The notes under the pieces are model-generated. The model did no database searches, was not told the DNA's origin, and worked only from the letters and a program-made list of their open reading frames with translations. From positions 1-11,780 of the forward strand of contig CABTZO010000031.1 in NCBI GenBank assembly GCA_902489335.1: a stretch of DNA of 11,780 nucleotides, written 5' to 3'. Source of the stretch: an uncultured Oscillospiraceae bacterium. Its GTDB lineage: Bacteria > Bacillota > Clostridia > Oscillospirales > Acutalibacteraceae. The translations under genes and the position numbers were made by a program. Positions 1-5,886 of the stretch are shown piece after piece (the stretch's first letter is position 1; each line of letters starts with the position of its first letter).

Positions 1-656
1 CGTTCATCATCGTTGGAAACATTTATATCACGACAAAGAGCTTTCTTAGAAAGCAAAGTGCAGTATTCAAAATTTCCTCCGATTCCGACGCCTATTACCA
101 TTGGCGGACAGGCTGAGGCACCCGCCAAGCTGACTGTTTCCAAAACAAAGTCTGCAATATCGTTAAAATCTGCAGAAGGATTAAACATTTTAACCCGACT
201 TTTGTTTTCGCTTCCCATCCCCTTTGGACTTATTAAAATTTCCAATTTATCTCCGGGAACAATTTCAGTATGAATAATTGCCGGAGTATTTGTATTCGTA
301 TTTTTTCTAAACAAAGGATCTTCAACTACGGATAATCTTAAAGGATTATTCGTATATGCATTCTCAATTCCCCTATTTATAGATGTGTATAAATCTCCGT
401 CAACAATGTGAACATTTTGACCGATTGATATAAATACTACAACCATTCCGGTATCTTGACAGACCGGTATAGTTTTTTCCTCGGCTGTTTTATAGTTTTC
501 CGTTAATTTTGAGAGAATAAATTTTGCATAGTTATTTTTTTCATTTTTGTAAGAGTTCTCAATAGCACTCTTGATATCACATGGCAAAAAAATGTTTGCT
601 TTAACAGCATTTTCACAAATTAATTTTTCAATTTTTTTACAACTGATAGTTTTCAT
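1..656 (-). CDS. Class I fumarate hydratase (or tartrate dehydratase) alpha subunit, 3' end off window
   Basis: Read on the minus strand from ATG at 656, this frame stays open to the window edge, giving 218 residues of a family usually about 280 long. Seen: PVCQDTG at residues 64-70, KGMGSENKS at 145-153, and a Cys-Pro-Pro at 183-185 followed by GVGIGG. These are hallmarks of the oxygen-sensitive iron-sulfur fumarase family. Cys66 and Cys183 match two of the three cluster ligands in spacing (117 residues, against 119 between C105 and C224 of E. coli FumA). The third ligand should lie just beyond the window. The enzyme interconverts fumarate and malate in the cytoplasm. The beta subunit is expected next, outside the window. 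A GAAGG ribosome site sits 8 nt before the ATG. L-tartrate dehydratase alpha is homologous and cannot be excluded, though fumarase is more common in this setting. The protein contains nothing unusual; its leader does (stem-loop at 670-709). Confidence 0.9.
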   Translation of the reverse strand, partial: MKTISCKKIEKLICENAVKANIFLPCDIKSAIENSYKNEKNNYAKFILSKLTENYKTAEEKTIPVCQDTGMVVVFISIGQNVHIVDGDLYTSINRGIENAYTNNPLRLSVVEDPLFRKNTNTNTPAIIHTEIVPGDKLEILISPKGMGSENKSRVKMFNPSADFNDIADFVLETVSLAGASACPPMVIGVGIGGNFEYCTLLSKKALCRDINVSNDDE

Positions 657-669
657 AAATTAAACCTTC

Positions 670-709
670 AAAAAAGGTCTATGTCATTAAATATATATGA
701 CAAGAGACC
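670..709 (-). terminator. Stem-loop with T tract between the S1 gene and the fumarase gene; terminator or attenuator
   Basis: On the minus strand GGTCT-CT-TGTCAT is followed by a loop of about nine A/T bases and then ATGACA-T-AGACC, giving 6 bp plus 5 bp around a small internal loop. Six T's follow at once (675-670). On the plus strand the same stem is followed by A and five T's, so the element could work in both directions. It ends the operon holding the S1 gene. Its T tract finishes only 13 nt before the fumarase start codon, which leaves no room for a promoter downstream of it, so it may act as a leaky terminator or an attenuator. I saw no strong promoter between the S1 stop and this stem. 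Confidence 0.6.
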
Positions 710-730
710 ATTTTTATTGTTAAATTAAAA

Positions 731-1183
731 TTATTTTCTTTTTGAAGAAGAACGTTTAGAATAACCGCCTTGCTTGCCCTCGTTTGATCTTTTAAGCTGA
801 GCAATTTTTTCTTCGCTGACTTGCTTGAATTTAGACATCATTTCTTCAAATGAAAGATCATCCGTTTTCTTTGCTCGTTGACCTTGCCAAACATTTGGTT
901 TTGGTTTTTCTTTTTTCTTTTTTTCTCTCTCACTCTCAATTTCTTCTTTAGTCATAGCTTGCTTGATTGAAAGAGCGACCTTTCCTTTCTCATCAATTTC
1001 GATAACCTTAACTTTGACTTCGTCACCTACCGAAACAAAATCAGAAATTTCCTTTACAAAGGATGTTGCGATTTCAGATATGTGAACCATACCGGATTCT
1101 TTGTCAGGCAAATCTACGAAAGCACCAAAATTGGTGATTCCCGATACCTTTCCTGTTAAAATGTCTCCAACATTCAACGGCAT
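731..1183 (-). CDS. yabR: S1-domain RNA-binding protein, YabR type
   Basis: This 150-residue protein has one S1 (OB-fold) domain at residues 1-74, with the typical opening VGDILTGKVSGITNFGAFVDL, an HISEI segment, and GDEVKVKVIEID followed by VALSIKQA. The rest is a charged, lysine-rich tail (KKKKEKPKP) with an SFEEMMSKFKQ helix and a basic Ser/Lys/Arg end. That matches the YabR/general stress protein 13 type of small S1 protein in Firmicutes. It probably binds RNA or ribosomes in the cytoplasm; its exact role is not known to me. It lies 21 nt after divIC, as in Bacillus, where divIC is followed by yabR. An AGGAGG site precedes the ATG, with a rather long spacing of 13 nt. It appears to be the last gene of the cluster, since a T-tract stem-loop follows the stop. 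Confidence 0.88.
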   Translation of the reverse strand: MPLNVGDILTGKVSGITNFGAFVDLPDKESGMVHISEIATSFVKEISDFVSVGDEVKVKVIEIDEKGKVALSIKQAMTKEEIESEREKKKKEKPKPNVWQGQRAKKTDDLSFEEMMSKFKQVSEEKIAQLKRSNEGKQGGYSKRSSSKRK

Positions 1184-1204
1184 ATTATAATTTATTCCTC
1201 CTGT

Positions 1205-1516
1205 TTATGATGCTTGTCTATATTCTTTTTCATCAGGAAATCCATAACCTAAAATTTCCCTTGCTACTCTTTCTGCATAAGTTTCTTCATTAAAATTTTT
1301 CTTTTTTGCCTTTAGTTCCTTGTTCTCTTGTTCTGCAGATTGGTATGCCTGTTTGCTTTTTGCTAAGTTTTGGTTTTTTTTATAGATTTTATATTGTAAA
1401 TTGCAAAATGATATTAAAAAGTAAGAAATAAAAATAAATAAGAATATTTTTAATATCAAACTGCTTTGTTTTTTTTCGGTTTTAGAATTCTTATTGATCG
1501 GTTTCGATGATTTCAT
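1205..1516 (-). CDS. divIC: Septum formation initiator, DivIC/FtsB family
   Basis: A 103-residue bitopic membrane protein. Residues 1-18 are polar and basic (cytoplasmic), 19-38 form one strongly hydrophobic span, and 42-78 form a Lys/Glu/Gln-rich coiled coil. The C-terminal signature YAERVAREILGYG followed by PDEKEY at residues 80-99 is typical of DivIC/FtsB. In this family the protein forms a complex with FtsL and DivIB/FtsQ at the division site and helps activate septal wall synthesis. The ATG at 1516 overlaps the end of rqcP by 26 nt and is preceded by a GAGGCGG ribosome site inside rqcP, which suggests translational coupling. No other Met codon is available downstream in the frame. The position between the S4 gene and the S1 gene matches the Bacillus yabO...divIC-yabR order, with the sporulation genes yabP and yabQ missing. 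Confidence 0.87.
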   Translation of the reverse strand: MKSSKPINKNSKTEKKQSSLILKIFLFIFISYFLISFCNLQYKIYKKNQNLAKSKQAYQSAEQENKELKAKKKNFNEETYAERVAREILGYGFPDEKEYRQAS

Positions 1517-1742
1517 AAAGATCTTCCGCCTCTTGTTTTTTTACGGTGTCCTTGATTTGTAAAACTTTATAACTTTTCTGATCTGTGCCTATACTTATGG
1601 TAATAATGTCTGATATATTTATTTGAGTCGAGGATTTTGCCGGTTTTCCGTTAACTTGGACTTTTGATGAATCGCAAATTTGTTTTGCAACCGGTCTTCT
1701 TTTTATAATTCTGGATACTTTTAAAAATTTATCGAGTCTCAT
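1491..1742 (-). CDS. rqcP: S4-domain RNA-binding protein RqcP (YabO), ribosome-associated quality control
   Basis: An 83-residue protein made almost wholly of an S4 RNA-binding domain. The N-terminus MRLDKFLKVSRIIKRR, then VAKQICDSSKVQVNGKPAK and a conserved C-terminal stretch (VKKQEAEDLYEII), match YabO closely. In B. subtilis YabO is RqcP. There it works with RqcH on stalled 50S subunits, holding the peptidyl-tRNA while alanine tails are added to blocked nascent chains. The basic residues of the S4 helix, including Arg2 and Arg16, are present. RqcH is not in this window. The start is fixed by the family N-terminus, yet no Shine-Dalgarno sequence stands before it: the 17 nt upstream read TTATATTCTTAAAAACA-like A/T sequence. 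Just before that lies the hairpin at 1759-1784. The 3' end overlaps divIC by 26 nt. Confidence 0.87.
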   Translation of the reverse strand: MRLDKFLKVSRIIKRRPVAKQICDSSKVQVNGKPAKSSTQINISDIITISIGTDQKSYKVLQIKDTVKKQEAEDLYEIIETDQ

Positions 1743-1758
1743 ATTGTTTTTAAGAATA

Positions 1759-1784
1759 TAAAGGGAGGAAAGCTCCTCCCTTTA
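1759..1784 (-). terminator. Perfect 11-bp hairpin between hup and rqcP; probable leaky terminator or processing/stability element
   Basis: The sequence taaagggagga, a 4-nt loop, and tcctccctttaa form an uninterrupted 11-bp stem, five pairs of them G-C. It starts 14 nt after the HU stop. On the minus strand it is followed by ATTCTTAAAAAC after the TTT of the stem, a poor U tract, so termination would be partial. HU is normally made in large excess over the genes behind it, and a leaky terminator here would fit that. The 5' arm contains GGGAGGA, which resembles a ribosome site but is buried in the stem and too far from the rqcP start (about 30 nt) to serve it. Confidence 0.6.
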
Positions 1785-1798
1785 AGCTTGTAAAATTC

Positions 1799-2071
1799 TT
1801 ATTTAACAGCGTTCTTAAGGCCTTGACCGGCTTTAAATGCAGGAACTTTTGTTGCAGGAATTTTAATTGGTTCACCTGTCTTAGGATTACGTCCCTGTTT
1901 TGCAGCACGTGCACGAACTTCAAATGTTCCAAATCCAACGAGTTGAACTTTTTCACCATTAGCAAGAGCGTCTGCAATGCTGTCAATAACTGCTGTAACT
2001 GCTTTATCTGCATCTTTCTTTGAAAAATCTGCAGCTTTTGCTACTGCGTTTACAAGATCTGACTTATTCAT
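1799..2071 (-). CDS. hup: HU family nucleoid DNA-binding protein
   Basis: A 90-residue protein, the standard HU length. The start MNKSDLVNAVAKAADFSKKDA, the GFGTFEVRARAAKQGRNPKTGE signature (residues 46-67, with the RNP tip and its DNA-intercalating proline at 63) and the closing VPAFKAGQGLKNAV make it unambiguous. HU dimers bend and wrap DNA without strict sequence specificity and compact the nucleoid. A longer frame with four extra residues from a TTG at 2083 is not the real one: those codons are the ribosome site GGAGGAAAGT, which puts the true ATG at 2071. The gene probably has its own promoter (2151-2179) and leader. HU sitting between the flippase and the S4 gene is an arrangement I recall from clostridia, where a mazG-type gene often lies beside it; that gene is absent here. 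Confidence 0.96.
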   Translation of the reverse strand: MNKSDLVNAVAKAADFSKKDADKAVTAVIDSIADALANGEKVQLVGFGTFEVRARAAKQGRNPKTGEPIKIPATKVPAFKAGQGLKNAVK

Positions 2072-2081
2072 ACTTTCCTCC
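2072..2081 (-). promoter_or_regulatory. Strong Shine-Dalgarno site of hup that decides its start
   Basis: Minus-strand GGAGG at 2081-2077 followed by AAAGT puts the core 5 nt before the ATG at 2071. It rules out the in-frame TTG at 2083, which would overlap the site itself. Confidence 0.85.
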
Positions 2082-2108
2082 AAATTTTCAAAAAATTGAA
2101 TTTTATTT

Positions 2109-2134
2109 TTTAAAGTGCATTACAGCACTTTAAA
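2109..2134 (-). repeat. 10-bp inverted repeat in the hup leader
   Basis: TTTAAAGTGC, a 6-nt spacer and GCACTTTAAA form a perfect palindrome. With the promoter proposed at 2151-2179, the start of transcription would fall near 2144 and the repeat would lie about 10-35 nt into the hup mRNA. There it would fold into a stem-loop near the 5' end. No T tract follows on either strand, so it is unlikely to be an ordinary terminator. It may be a 5' stabilising stem or a protein operator; the sequence alone does not decide. Confidence 0.6.
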
Positions 2135-2150
2135 TACTTAAATTATTATC

Positions 2151-2179
2151 ATTCTACCTTAAAACCTTACATCTTTCAA
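2151..2179 (-). promoter_or_regulatory. Sigma-A-type promoter of hup, overlapping the flippase stop codon
   Basis: On the minus strand TTGAAA (2179-2174) and TAGAAT (2156-2151) are separated by exactly 17 nt. Each box matches five of six consensus positions. The first three bases of the -10 box are the TAG stop codon of the flippase gene. The expected transcription start is about 2144, giving a leader of about 73 nt with the 2109-2134 palindrome and the strong ribosome site. An own promoter is expected for HU, which is needed in large amounts. Confidence 0.6.
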
Positions 2180-3920
2180 GTACTTTGGCGATTTTTTTAC
2201 CACCTGGGAATCTTAAAATTTCAGATTTTTCAATTCCTTTAGTTAATACTAATAAAAGAATATATATAATTATGGCAAATATGCCCGAAATCCCACATTC
2301 AATTACAATTCCGAGTCTTGTCAAGAAAAAGCTATGTAAAGAAAATAACCTTGACAAGCCGTACAACAACCCACCCATAATCAATGTACTTAATAAGGGC
2401 TTTAAGAAAATATGTCGAAAATTAGGCTTTATTTCAAGAGCTTTTAATAGTGAACTTGTGTTTATGATAAGTATAATAAGATAACAGACAATAGTTCCTA
2501 TCGGTGCTCCATAAATATTAATGTTGGGATTTCCAACCAAAATATAATTTAATATGATTTTAACAACTGTTCCGACAAACATCGCTTTTATCGGCACATA
2601 GAGCTTGTTTATAGATTGCAACATATTATTAAGAGGTGTTGAAGCAGAAAGTAAAAACGCAAAAACTGCATATACGATTACAATATCGGCAGTTAAATCG
2701 ATAGTCTTTTCAACTCTCGTATTCATGTAAAACAAAGTAAGAAGAGGACGTGCAAAGATTGCAAGTATCATACCAAGAGGCAATGAAATTATTACAATTG
2801 CCCTCATAACCGTAACAACAGTTTCATTGATTTTTTCTTTGTTTTTTGAAGCATAAGCTCCTGATAAGGCAGGAATTGCACTTATTCCAAGTGCCATAAT
2901 AAGAGCCGGAATAACATTCTTAAAATCAATTGCCGTTCCGTAAGCTCCGTATAAAAAAGTAGGTATATCTTTTGTTAGAACATTGTCTAACATTGAACCA
3001 TATTGACCACGAACGACATTTTCCCCGACATTAACAGCATAATTAAGCCGATTTTGAACAGTAATATTATCTATAATATTGGTTACATTTAGAATTAAAG
3101 AACCAATCAAAATCGGAAAAGCAATTGAGATTAATTTTTTTACTAAATCTTTTGAGCTTTCTGGCTCGGGTGAACTGAGAAGATCTGATTTAGTAAACGG
3201 ATCGGATTTTACATGATATAGAATCATTACATATAAGAGACCAATTATCGTTCCGGCTGTAACACCAACAATTGCGGCACAGGCTGTAAAAGGAGCCAAA
3301 AGGCTCAAAGCTTCACTTTTTGAAGCGGCAGCAACACCAAAAACAGTTCCTTTACTTAAGAACTCGGACATGCCTCTTCTGCTTATAATAAAAGCAAACA
3401 AAACACCTATTATAAGCTTTGCAATCATATCCAACAGTTGTGATACTGCTGTCGGTAACATGTTTCTCAGACCTTCATAATAACCCTGATAAGCAGCCAT
3501 CAAACAACAGAATATCAGCGAAGGCGCAATCGCTATAATACTGTATATTGTTTTTGGTGATGAAATGATTTTAGTATAGGGAACCGAAAGAATTAAAATT
3601 AAAAGAGTTCCTATTATTCCTATCACAAGAAAAAGAAAAATTGAAACTTTGCTGATTTTCTTTGCATTTTTATATTCTTTTTTTGCGACACTTTCGGAAA
3701 TCATCTTTGAAACGGCAACCGGAAGTCCTGCCATGGTTATACCATAAATTGGTGTATATATTCCGTAAGCAAGTGAAAAATAACCACGACCGACAGGTCC
3801 CATAATCGCAGTCAAAGGAATTTTATATAAAATCCCGATTATGTGAACTAAAGTTGTAGTTACCATTAAAATTGCGGCTCCACTCATAAGAGATTGACCG
3901 TGTCTTAGTTTCTTATTCAT
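2154..3920 (-). CDS. MurJ/SpoVB-family polysaccharide/lipid flippase (YabM type)
   Basis: A 588-residue integral membrane protein with many hydrophobic spans along its length; about 14 would be normal for the MVF/MOP transporter family. Conserved segments are GPVGRGYFS at 41-49, AGLPVAVSKM at 64-73, YQGYYEG at 144-150, and NMLQSINKLYVPI in the second half. The first 12 residues are basic and polar. A hydrophilic loop rich in Ser, Glu and Lys (about 237-262) divides the N-terminal and C-terminal halves. Members move lipid-linked sugar or peptidoglycan precursors across the cytoplasmic membrane. In Bacillus the relative YabM lies just upstream of yabN-yabO, and SpoVB serves spore cortex synthesis. 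Here the gene keeps the yabM position in front of hup and rqcP, without spore genes nearby, so a role in cell-wall or surface polysaccharide export is likelier. Start: ATG at 3920 with a GGAGATT site. It lies 10 nt after the kinase gene. Confidence 0.85.
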   Translation of the reverse strand: MNKKLRHGQSLMSGAAILMVTTTLVHIIGILYKIPLTAIMGPVGRGYFSLAYGIYTPIYGITMAGLPVAVSKMISESVAKKEYKNAKKISKVSIFLFLVIGIIGTLLILILSVPYTKIISSPKTIYSIIAIAPSLIFCCLMAAYQGYYEGLRNMLPTAVSQLLDMIAKLIIGVLFAFIISRRGMSEFLSKGTVFGVAAASKSEALSLLAPFTACAAIVGVTAGTIIGLLYVMILYHVKSDPFTKSDLLSSPEPESSKDLVKKLISIAFPILIGSLILNVTNIIDNITVQNRLNYAVNVGENVVRGQYGSMLDNVLTKDIPTFLYGAYGTAIDFKNVIPALIMALGISAIPALSGAYASKNKEKINETVVTVMRAIVIISLPLGMILAIFARPLLTLFYMNTRVEKTIDLTADIVIVYAVFAFLLSASTPLNNMLQSINKLYVPIKAMFVGTVVKIILNYILVGNPNINIYGAPIGTIVCYLIILIINTSSLLKALEIKPNFRHIFLKPLLSTLIMGGLLYGLSRLFSLHSFFLTRLGIVIECGISGIFAIIIYILLLVLTKGIEKSEILRFPGGKKIAKVLERCKVLR

Positions 3921-3930
3921 TTAATCTCCA

Positions 3931-4830
3931 TTAACCAATAAATTCTTTCAAAAGTGAATCACCGGGCACTAAACCTTCATCTATATATTCACATAAATTT
4001 AGCCCAAACAAAAGAGTTCTCACACTGTTATAATTTTTATTTGTATTTTTATATTCATTCAACATCTGTTCAGCTCGATTTTTATAAATACATATTTCGT
4101 ATGGATGGAAAGAATTTATATGTTCATCTGCCGTGTCTTTGAAAGGACAAAGGTATTTGTCTTCCCCTGCTCTGACAGATTTCCACATATTAAAAGTTAA
4201 ATCTACATTGGCAGATCTTGTCCTAAAATCACGCAACATTCTTCTGATAAATCTAATCTGACGCCCCGTAAACAGCGTTTTAGAATTGTTTTTTATTCCG
4301 GTTTCAACGCTTATATATAATTTATAAATTGATTCTTCAGGCACCAAAGATGTTATCTTGGGATTAAGCGCGTGAAGACCTTCGACGATAATAATATCAT
4401 CTTTGTCAGGCAAGACAGTTGTAAAATATGTTGATCTCGCCCCTTTTGTAAAATCAAAAATAGGCACATTTGCAGGCTTTAAATTTATAATACTGTTCAA
4501 TGCTGTTTTGAGAAAATCTAAATCTAAAGCATCAATTGTTTCAAAATCTTGTTCTCCTTTGTGATCTTTAGGAATTTCCTCTCTATTTTTATAAAAATCA
4601 TCAAGTGATATCACTAATGTGTTTTTACTGTTTTTCTTAAAAATTTGTGATAATTTTTTGGCAGTTGTAGTCTTTCCGCTACTGCTTGGGCCGGCAAGCA
4701 AAATCATTTTTCTGTTACCGCTCATATTCAAAGAGATTTCTTCAAGTTTTTTATCAAAAGAGATTTCAGATTCTTTTATAAAGTTTGTCGGACTTGAAAT
4801 AGCCTTTTGGTTTATAACTTCAAGTTGCAT
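3931..4830 (-). CDS. Uridine kinase-like nucleoside kinase (P-loop, PRK/Udk family), short form
   Basis: A 299-residue cytoplasmic kinase. It has a Walker A loop GPSSSGKT at 47-54, SLDDFYKNR at 75-83 (the substrate-side Asp-Asp-Phe-Tyr typical of uridine kinase and phosphoribulokinase), a Walker B-like IIIVEGLHALN at 146-156, and an RFIRRMLRDFRTR lid segment at 193-205. The family phosphorylates uridine or cytidine, or a related nucleoside, with NTP. Many clostridial relatives are about 550 residues long with a TGS plus threonyl-tRNA-synthetase-like part in front; only the kinase half is present here. The ATG at 4830 immediately abuts the stop of the Dtd fusion, with an AGGTG ribosome site inside that gene, so the true start is secure and there is no room for a longer frame. 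Translation is probably coupled. The exact nucleoside substrate cannot be read from the sequence. Confidence 0.82.
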   Translation of the reverse strand: MQLEVINQKAISSPTNFIKESEISFDKKLEEISLNMSGNRKMILLAGPSSSGKTTTAKKLSQIFKKNSKNTLVISLDDFYKNREEIPKDHKGEQDFETIDALDLDFLKTALNSIINLKPANVPIFDFTKGARSTYFTTVLPDKDDIIIVEGLHALNPKITSLVPEESIYKLYISVETGIKNNSKTLFTGRQIRFIRRMLRDFRTRSANVDLTFNMWKSVRAGEDKYLCPFKDTADEHINSFHPYEICIYKNRAEQMLNEYKNTNKNYNSVRTLLFGLNLCEYIDEGLVPGDSLLKEFIG

Positions 4831-5886
4831 TTATTCACCTAAATTAACAAGATATTTATTTGTTTGCTTTTCACTGTCAAGCGAAGATGATATACCGTGT
4901 CCCGGATATACAATATAGTTATTCTTTAAATTTTTGATTTTTCTGAGTGAATCAAGCATCATATTATAATCTCCGGTTGGCAGGTCACATCTTCCGATTT
5001 CTTTACAAAACAGAGTGTCACCCGTGAACATATAGTCTTCATTAAATAATATTACACAACCTCTTGTATGTCCTGGTGTTTCCATTACACGAAGTTTTGC
5101 GGTTCCAATTTTTAAAATATCGTTTTCTTCCAAATATTTATCAGCTTTTACACCGCTTTCCTCAATTAAAAATTGCTCATCATTTTTATTTATACAGACT
5201 GCAGCTTCAGGAAACAATTTTTTTAGCTTTGAAACACCGGTGACATGGTCAAAATGTCCGTGAGTGAGGATTATGTATTCAAGCTTTTTTATCCCCATTT
5301 CTTGAATCTTATCGGTTAAGATTTTATTGAAATCCCCCGGATCAATAACCGCTCCTGTTTTAGATTCATCGTCACATATGATATAGCAGTTTGTATCATA
5401 TGGTGATAATAAAACTTTTTCAACCTTTAATTTTTTATTGTAAATCATAGAATCATATAAAATTGTAACAGGACCATCGTTTTCATATGCTACTTTCATA
5501 TCCGCACCGAAAGAACCTGTTTGAACTTTATTTACTCCCTCCTGTTTTAATTTTTCAATGAAATATTCATAAAGCTCTGTTGCATAATCCGGCTCGGCAG
5601 CCGGAGAAAAAGAGGGTCTGTTTCCTTTTCTTAAATCAGCACAAAGAGTGAATTGTGAAATGACAAGAGCTTCATAACCGTTATCAAGACATGAACGATT
5701 CATTTTTCCGTTTTCATTTTTGAAAATACGCAAATTTGATATTTTTTTTGCAAGTACATCAGCGTCAGTTTTACGGTCGCTTCGCATGACTCCTAAATAT
5801 ATCAAAAGTCCTTTAGAAATTTCACCTACTATTTTATCATCAACTTTTACGGTCGCATAGTTAACCCTTTGAATAACTGCTTTCAT
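4831..5886 (-). CDS. dtd: Fused D-aminoacyl-tRNA deacylase (Dtd) and metallo-beta-lactamase-fold hydrolase
   Basis: One open frame of 351 residues holds two complete families. Residues 1-146 are Dtd: MKAVIQRV start, SQFTL at 77-81 with the catalytic-site Thr, and the cross-subunit Gly-Pro motif GPVT at 138-141, ending where stand-alone Dtd (about 145-150 residues) ends. After a linker of about 8 residues, 154-351 are a glyoxalase II/YcbL-like MBL hydrolase: TNCY at 165-168, HGHFDH at 209-214, GHT at 272-274, GDTLF at 289-293 and PGHG at 328-331, so the metal ligands look complete. Dtd hydrolyses D-amino acids (and glycine) from mischarged tRNA; the substrate of the MBL half is unknown. In many clostridia I recall these as neighbouring separate genes. 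The frame could also open at TTG 5889, but the ATG at 5886 gives the standard Dtd N-terminus, has a GGAGG site and overlaps the rel stop by 1 nt (TGATG). Confidence 0.88.
   Translation of the reverse strand: MKAVIQRVNYATVKVDDKIVGEISKGLLIYLGVMRSDRKTDADVLAKKISNLRIFKNENGKMNRSCLDNGYEALVISQFTLCADLRKGNRPSFSPAAEPDYATELYEYFIEKLKQEGVNKVQTGSFGADMKVAYENDGPVTILYDSMIYNKKLKVEKVLLSPYDTNCYIICDDESKTGAVIDPGDFNKILTDKIQEMGIKKLEYIILTHGHFDHVTGVSKLKKLFPEAAVCINKNDEQFLIEESGVKADKYLEENDILKIGTAKLRVMETPGHTRGCVILFNEDYMFTGDTLFCKEIGRCDLPTGDYNMMLDSLRKIKNLKNNYIVYPGHGISSSLDSEKQTNKYLVNLGE

Noticed and set aside
13..273. Plus-strand 86-residue open frame at the left edge
   Set aside because: It lies opposite the fumarase alpha gene, whose minus-strand frame carries clear family motifs; the plus-strand product resembles nothing and has no convincing ribosome site.
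676..709. The stem-loop before the fumarase gene as part of a riboswitch
   Set aside because: Only one simple stem is visible in a 74-nt spacer; there is no room for a ligand-binding domain and no conserved riboswitch core is recognisable.
1750..2023. Two extra open frames of 66 and 87 residues over the HU gene
   Set aside because: Both are other-frame readings of hup; HU itself is certain and uses this stretch fully.
4619..4918. Plus-strand 99-residue hydrophobic frame
   Set aside because: It is antisense across the junction of the kinase and Dtd-fusion genes. Its hydrophobic look follows from AT-rich antisense sequence, and it has no start signal of note.
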